From assembly GCA_036396275.1 (NCBI GenBank), contig DASWLD010000141.1, positions 1-33,716 of the forward strand: a DNA stretch of 33,716 nucleotides. Direction: 5' to 3'. The notes beneath the pieces are model-generated. The model had not been told where the DNA came from and did not search any database. It saw only the letters and a list, made by a program, of their open reading frames with translations. Shown one piece after another: positions 31,301 to 33,716 of the stretch. Numbering within the stretch: position 1 is the first letter of the stretch; every line of letters begins with the position of its first letter. A program made the translations under genes and the position numbers. The stretch comes from JACQFZ01 sp036396275 (GTDB lineage Bacteria; Pseudomonadota; Gammaproteobacteria; Acidiferrobacterales; Sulfurifustaceae).

Positions 31301-32383
31301 ATGACCGATGAGACAGCGCTGCTGGCGGTGGAGCGATTGCGGCACAGCTACGGCGATCACGTGGTTGTCGCGGACCTGTCGTTCAGCCTGCGGCGCGGCG
31401 CTATCGGCTGCTTGCTGGGTCCGAGCGGTTGCGGCAAGACGACCGTGCTGCGCTGCATCGCGGGGTTCGAGCCGATTCGCGCCGGCGCGATTCGCATTGC
31501 GGGCACGCGAGTATCGCAACCGGGACTGAACGTTCCACCCGAGCAACGGCGTATCGGCATGGTATTTCAGGACTACGCCCTGTTCCCCAATTTGTCGGTG
31601 GCTGACAACATCGCCTTCGGTCTGCACCGCCTGGATCGCCGCACGCGCTTCGCGCGCACCCGCGAGCTGGCGGAATTGGTCCGGCTGGGGGCCGTGCTCG
31701 GCAGTTATCCGCACGAGATCTCGGGTGGCCAGCAGCAGCGGGTCGCGCTCGCGCGCGCGTTGGCGCCGCGACCGGAGCTACTGCTGCTCGACGAACCGTT
31801 TTCCAATCTCGACGTCGACCTTCGCGAGCGCTTGTCGATCGAGGTGCGCGACATCCTCAAGGCGAGCGGCGCGACCGCGGTGCTGGTCACGCACGATCAG
31901 CAGGAAGCGTTCGCCATGGCGGACGACATCGGGATCATGCATGAAGGGCGGATTCAGCAGTGGGACAGCGCGTACAATCTTTATCATCGCCCGGTGAATC
32001 GGTTCGTCGCCGACTTTGTCGGCCAAGGGGTATTTCTACCGGCCAGGCTGCTCGATGGGCAGCGGCTTGAATTCGAACTTGGCGTGCTCGAAGGCGTAAC
32101 CGACCGTCGTCTGGCCGATATGCCCGGCAATGGTATGGTCGATATTTTGCTGCGGCCCGATGACATTGTGCACGACGACGATTCGCATCTTCAGGCCGAG
32201 GTTGCGCACAAGGCGTTTCGCGGTGCCGACATTTTGTACACGCTGCGGCTCGCGAGCGGCCGCGAGGTGCTGGCGCTGGTACCGAGCCACCATAATCACG
32301 CGCTCGGAGAAAGTATCGGCATTCGACTGAACGTCGATCACGTGGTGGCGTTCCCGAGTCATGATTTGCGCACCGGCGTTTAG
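31301..32383 (+). CDS. Ferric-iron ABC transporter ATP-binding protein (FbpC type)
   Basis: The 360-residue ATPase has Walker A GPSGCGKTT (residues 40-48, K46), the Q-loop in VFQDYALFPNLSV, signature ISGGQQQRVALARAL, Walker B LLLLDEPFSNLD and the H-loop VLVTHDQQEAF. A C-terminal TOBE-like regulatory domain follows (about residues 240-355), as in FbpC/FutC importers. With the neighbouring binding protein and permease it completes an iron import system, although the three genes lie on alternating strands. The start codon follows a TATAAT almost directly, so the mRNA may be leaderless. Confidence 0.95.
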   Translation: MTDETALLAVERLRHSYGDHVVVADLSFSLRRGAIGCLLGPSGCGKTTVLRCIAGFEPIRAGAIRIAGTRVSQPGLNVPPEQRRIGMVFQDYALFPNLSVADNIAFGLHRLDRRTRFARTRELAELVRLGAVLGSYPHEISGGQQQRVALARALAPRPELLLLDEPFSNLDVDLRERLSIEVRDILKASGATAVLVTHDQQEAFAMADDIGIMHEGRIQQWDSAYNLYHRPVNRFVADFVGQGVFLPARLLDGQRLEFELGVLEGVTDRRLADMPGNGMVDILLRPDDIVHDDDSHLQAEVAHKAFRGADILYTLRLASGREVLALVPSHHNHALGESIGIRLNVDHVVAFPSHDLRTGV

Positions 32384-32413
32384 TTTCTTCCATGACGCGA
32401 CGACCGAACCGTG

Positions 32414-32442
32414 TTGACAACGACGAGTGCGACGGTCATAGT
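32414..32442 (+). promoter_or_regulatory. promoter of the small RNA-like module before metZ
   Basis: A perfect TTGACA (32414-32419) and CATAGT (32437-32442; 4 of 6) have 17-base spacing. A second pair, TTGAGC (32460-32465) and TATAAA (32484-32489), 18 bases apart, lies inside the proposed transcript. Confidence 0.5.
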
Positions 32443-32446
32443 GACA

Positions 32447-32544
32447 CCTTCGCGCCGATTTGAGCTTCAGCTTGCGGGCGCGCTATAAATGCGGCTAAAG
32501 CGAGACAACCCGCTAAGCGCCGCTTGAGCGGGTTTTTTTGTTTT
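32447..32544 (+). ncRNA. candidate small RNA or metZ leader
   Basis: From the predicted start near 32447 the transcript would be about 95 bases: a 5' stem (CGCGCC 32451-32456 with GGCGCG 32477-32482), an A/U-richer linker (CUAUAAAUGCGGCUAAAGCG) and an intrinsic terminator with seven U residues. This layout is typical of Hfq-type small RNAs, and equally of an attenuator. I could not match it to a known SAM riboswitch or tRNA. The remainder to metZ shows no gene. Confidence 0.35.
32507..32544 (+). terminator. strong intrinsic terminator
   Basis: AACCCGCT (32507-32514) and AGCGGGTT (32527-32534) form a GC-rich stem with an inner AAGC-GCC-GCTT extension, followed by a run of T residues (32533-32539, then GTTTT). 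It lies 120 bases after the fbpC-type stop and 50 bases before metZ. It is the only textbook Rho-independent terminator I see in the window. Confidence 0.85.
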
Positions 32545-32594
32545 GCGCGCCGACCGTTGTGGAACGGCGCTTCGACTGACGATCAAGGTACGAC

Positions 32595-33716
32595 ATGAAC
32601 GATAACGACGAAGCAACATGGGGGTTCGCGACGCGATCGGCGCGCGCCGGCCGGCGGCCGACCGCGGAAGACGAACATTCCGAAGCGATTTTCGCGACCT
32701 CGAGTTTTACCGCGCACAGCGCGGCCGATGCCGCCGCACGCTTTGCCGGCGAAAGCGTCGGTAACGTCTATTCGCGGTTCACCAATCCGACGGTGCACGC
32801 CTTCGAGCGGCGTTTGGCGGCGCTCGAAGGGGCGCCCGCCTGCGTGGCGTTTGCGTCGGGTATGTCGGCGATTCTCGCGATGTGTCTGGCGACGCTGAAG
32901 AGCGGCGACCATATCGTCGCGGCGCGCGGCATTTTCGGGACCACGGTGATGCTGTTTCAAAACATTCTGTCGCGATTCGGCGTCGACACGACGTTCGTGC
33001 CGCTGACCGACGATGCCGCTTGGGGACGGGCGCTGCGGCCGACTACGCGGCTGTTGTTCGCCGAGACGCCGTCCAATCCGCTCACGGAAATCGCGGATAT
33101 TCGCCGGCTCGCCGATCTCGCGCATGCGCACGGGGCGCTGCTCGCGGTCGACAACTGTTTTTGCACGCCGGCGCTACAGCTGCCGTTTCGTTTCGGCGCC
33201 GACCTTGTCGTTCATTCGGCCACTAAGTACATCGACGGCCAAGGCCGCTGCGTTGGCGGTGCCGTTCTCGGCGGTACCGAACTCGTCGGCAAGCAAGTCT
33301 ACGGGATACTGCGCACGGCGGGTCCGGCGCTGAGCCCGTTCAACGCGTGGGTGTTCCTGAAGGGGCTGGAAACATTGGGGCTACGCATGAAGGCGCACAG
33401 CGCGAATGCATTGGCGTTGGCGCAGTGGCTGGAGGGGCAGCCGGGGGTCACGCGGGTTTTCCATCCCGGCCTTGGCTCGCATCCGCAGCACGCCTTGGCG
33501 CGCGCGCAGCAAAGCGACTTCGGCGGGATCGTATCGTTCGAGCTAGCCGGCGGGCAGGCGGCGGCGTGGCGCGTCATCGACGCGACGCGTTTTATTTCCA
33601 TTACCGCGAATCTCGGCGACGTGAAAACGACGATCACGCATCCGGCGACGACCACGCATGGGCGCTTGACGCCGGAACAGCGTCGCGAAAGCGGTATCGT
33701 CGACGGCCTGGTACGG
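32595..33716 (+). CDS. metZ: O-succinylhomoserine sulfhydrylase (3' end beyond window)
   Basis: MetZ makes homocysteine directly from O-succinylhomoserine and sulfide, a PLP-dependent step in methionine synthesis. The 374 residues present are nearly the whole enzyme (about 390-400 expected). The PLP lysine is K211 in HSATKYIDGQG; NVYSRFTNPTV, FASGMSAIL, VDNCFCTPALQ and RTAGPALSPFNAW follow the Pseudomonas MetZ pattern and separate it from cystathionine gamma-synthase. The ATG at 32595 has only a weak AAGG (32585-32588) upstream. It follows the terminator and small RNA-like module, and in related genomes sits next to purF. Confidence 0.96.
   Translation, partial: MNDNDEATWGFATRSARAGRRPTAEDEHSEAIFATSSFTAHSAADAAARFAGESVGNVYSRFTNPTVHAFERRLAALEGAPACVAFASGMSAILAMCLATLKSGDHIVAARGIFGTTVMLFQNILSRFGVDTTFVPLTDDAAWGRALRPTTRLLFAETPSNPLTEIADIRRLADLAHAHGALLAVDNCFCTPALQLPFRFGADLVVHSATKYIDGQGRCVGGAVLGGTELVGKQVYGILRTAGPALSPFNAWVFLKGLETLGLRMKAHSANALALAQWLEGQPGVTRVFHPGLGSHPQHALARAQQSDFGGIVSFELAGGQAAAWRVIDATRFISITANLGDVKTTITHPATTTHGRLTPEQRRESGIVDGLVR

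Noticed and set aside
32447..32594. SAM riboswitch (such as SAM-II, known before metZ/metA in some bacteria)
   Set aside because: I compared the leader with the SAM-II pattern by eye; the pseudoknot spacing and conserved loops do not match, so I only call a small RNA or leader candidate.
1..33716. CRISPR arrays and tRNA or rRNA genes
   Set aside because: No regularly spaced direct repeats and no cloverleaf or rRNA-like segments were found on reading the intergenic gaps.

Overview
This is a GC-rich bacterial chromosome segment that is almost fully coding. It most resembles a free-living gammaproteobacterium. The evidence is gene order: M23 peptidase-secA-argJ-Nudix/ThiE; coaE-pilD-pilC-pilB; parE...parC; and truA-trpF-(trpBA)-accD-folC-SPOR-cvpA-purF...metZ. 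The last block is the familiar Pseudomonas-type housekeeping order, here with trpBA and an iron transporter inserted. Protein details fit as well: PilD has cysteines and aspartates at essentially the P. aeruginosa positions, and ParE/ParC are E. coli-like. I cannot name the species.

Layout. 1-5262 (+): the tail of an M23 peptidase, secA, argJ and a Nudix-ThiE fusion. 5212-9786 (-): coaE, then pilD, pilC and pilB for type IV pilus assembly, with no pilin gene beside them. 9982-12517 (+): a compact three-gene unit of rubrerythrin without rubredoxin domain, a GlpC/HdrD-like Fe-S protein and a DUF3501 protein. It sits behind a near-consensus promoter whose -10 lies inside a perfect 9-1-9 palindrome of PerR/Fur type. 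12617-17900 (+): parE, a structured repeat, an SRPBCC protein, parC and a DUF3147 membrane protein. 17901-19159: a 1.26-kb non-genic island of hairpin repeats, containing the C-terminal relic of an IS91-family transposase between inverted repeat arms. 19160-28362 (+): DUF599, truA, trpFBA, accD, folC, a SPOR protein, cvpA and purF, mostly with start/stop overlaps that suggest translational coupling. 28438-32383: a ferric-iron ABC transporter whose three genes are oriented +, -, +, with a Fur-like box before the binding-protein gene. 32414-32544: a promoter-hairpin-terminator module that could be a small RNA or a metZ leader. 32595 to the end (+): metZ, cut by the window edge.

Functional picture. 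Most of the window is core metabolism (arginine, tryptophan, fatty acid, folate, purine, methionine and CoA biosynthesis), protein export, chromosome decatenation and pilus assembly. The best candidate for an under-described system is the putative peroxide-regulated rubrerythrin/Fe-S protein/DUF3501 operon. Its Fe-S protein is a plausible electron source for the diiron protein, which has no rubredoxin domain of its own. The repeat island, the small-RNA-like module before metZ, the predicted leaderless transcripts and a methionine at the quinolone-contact position of ParC are secondary points of interest.
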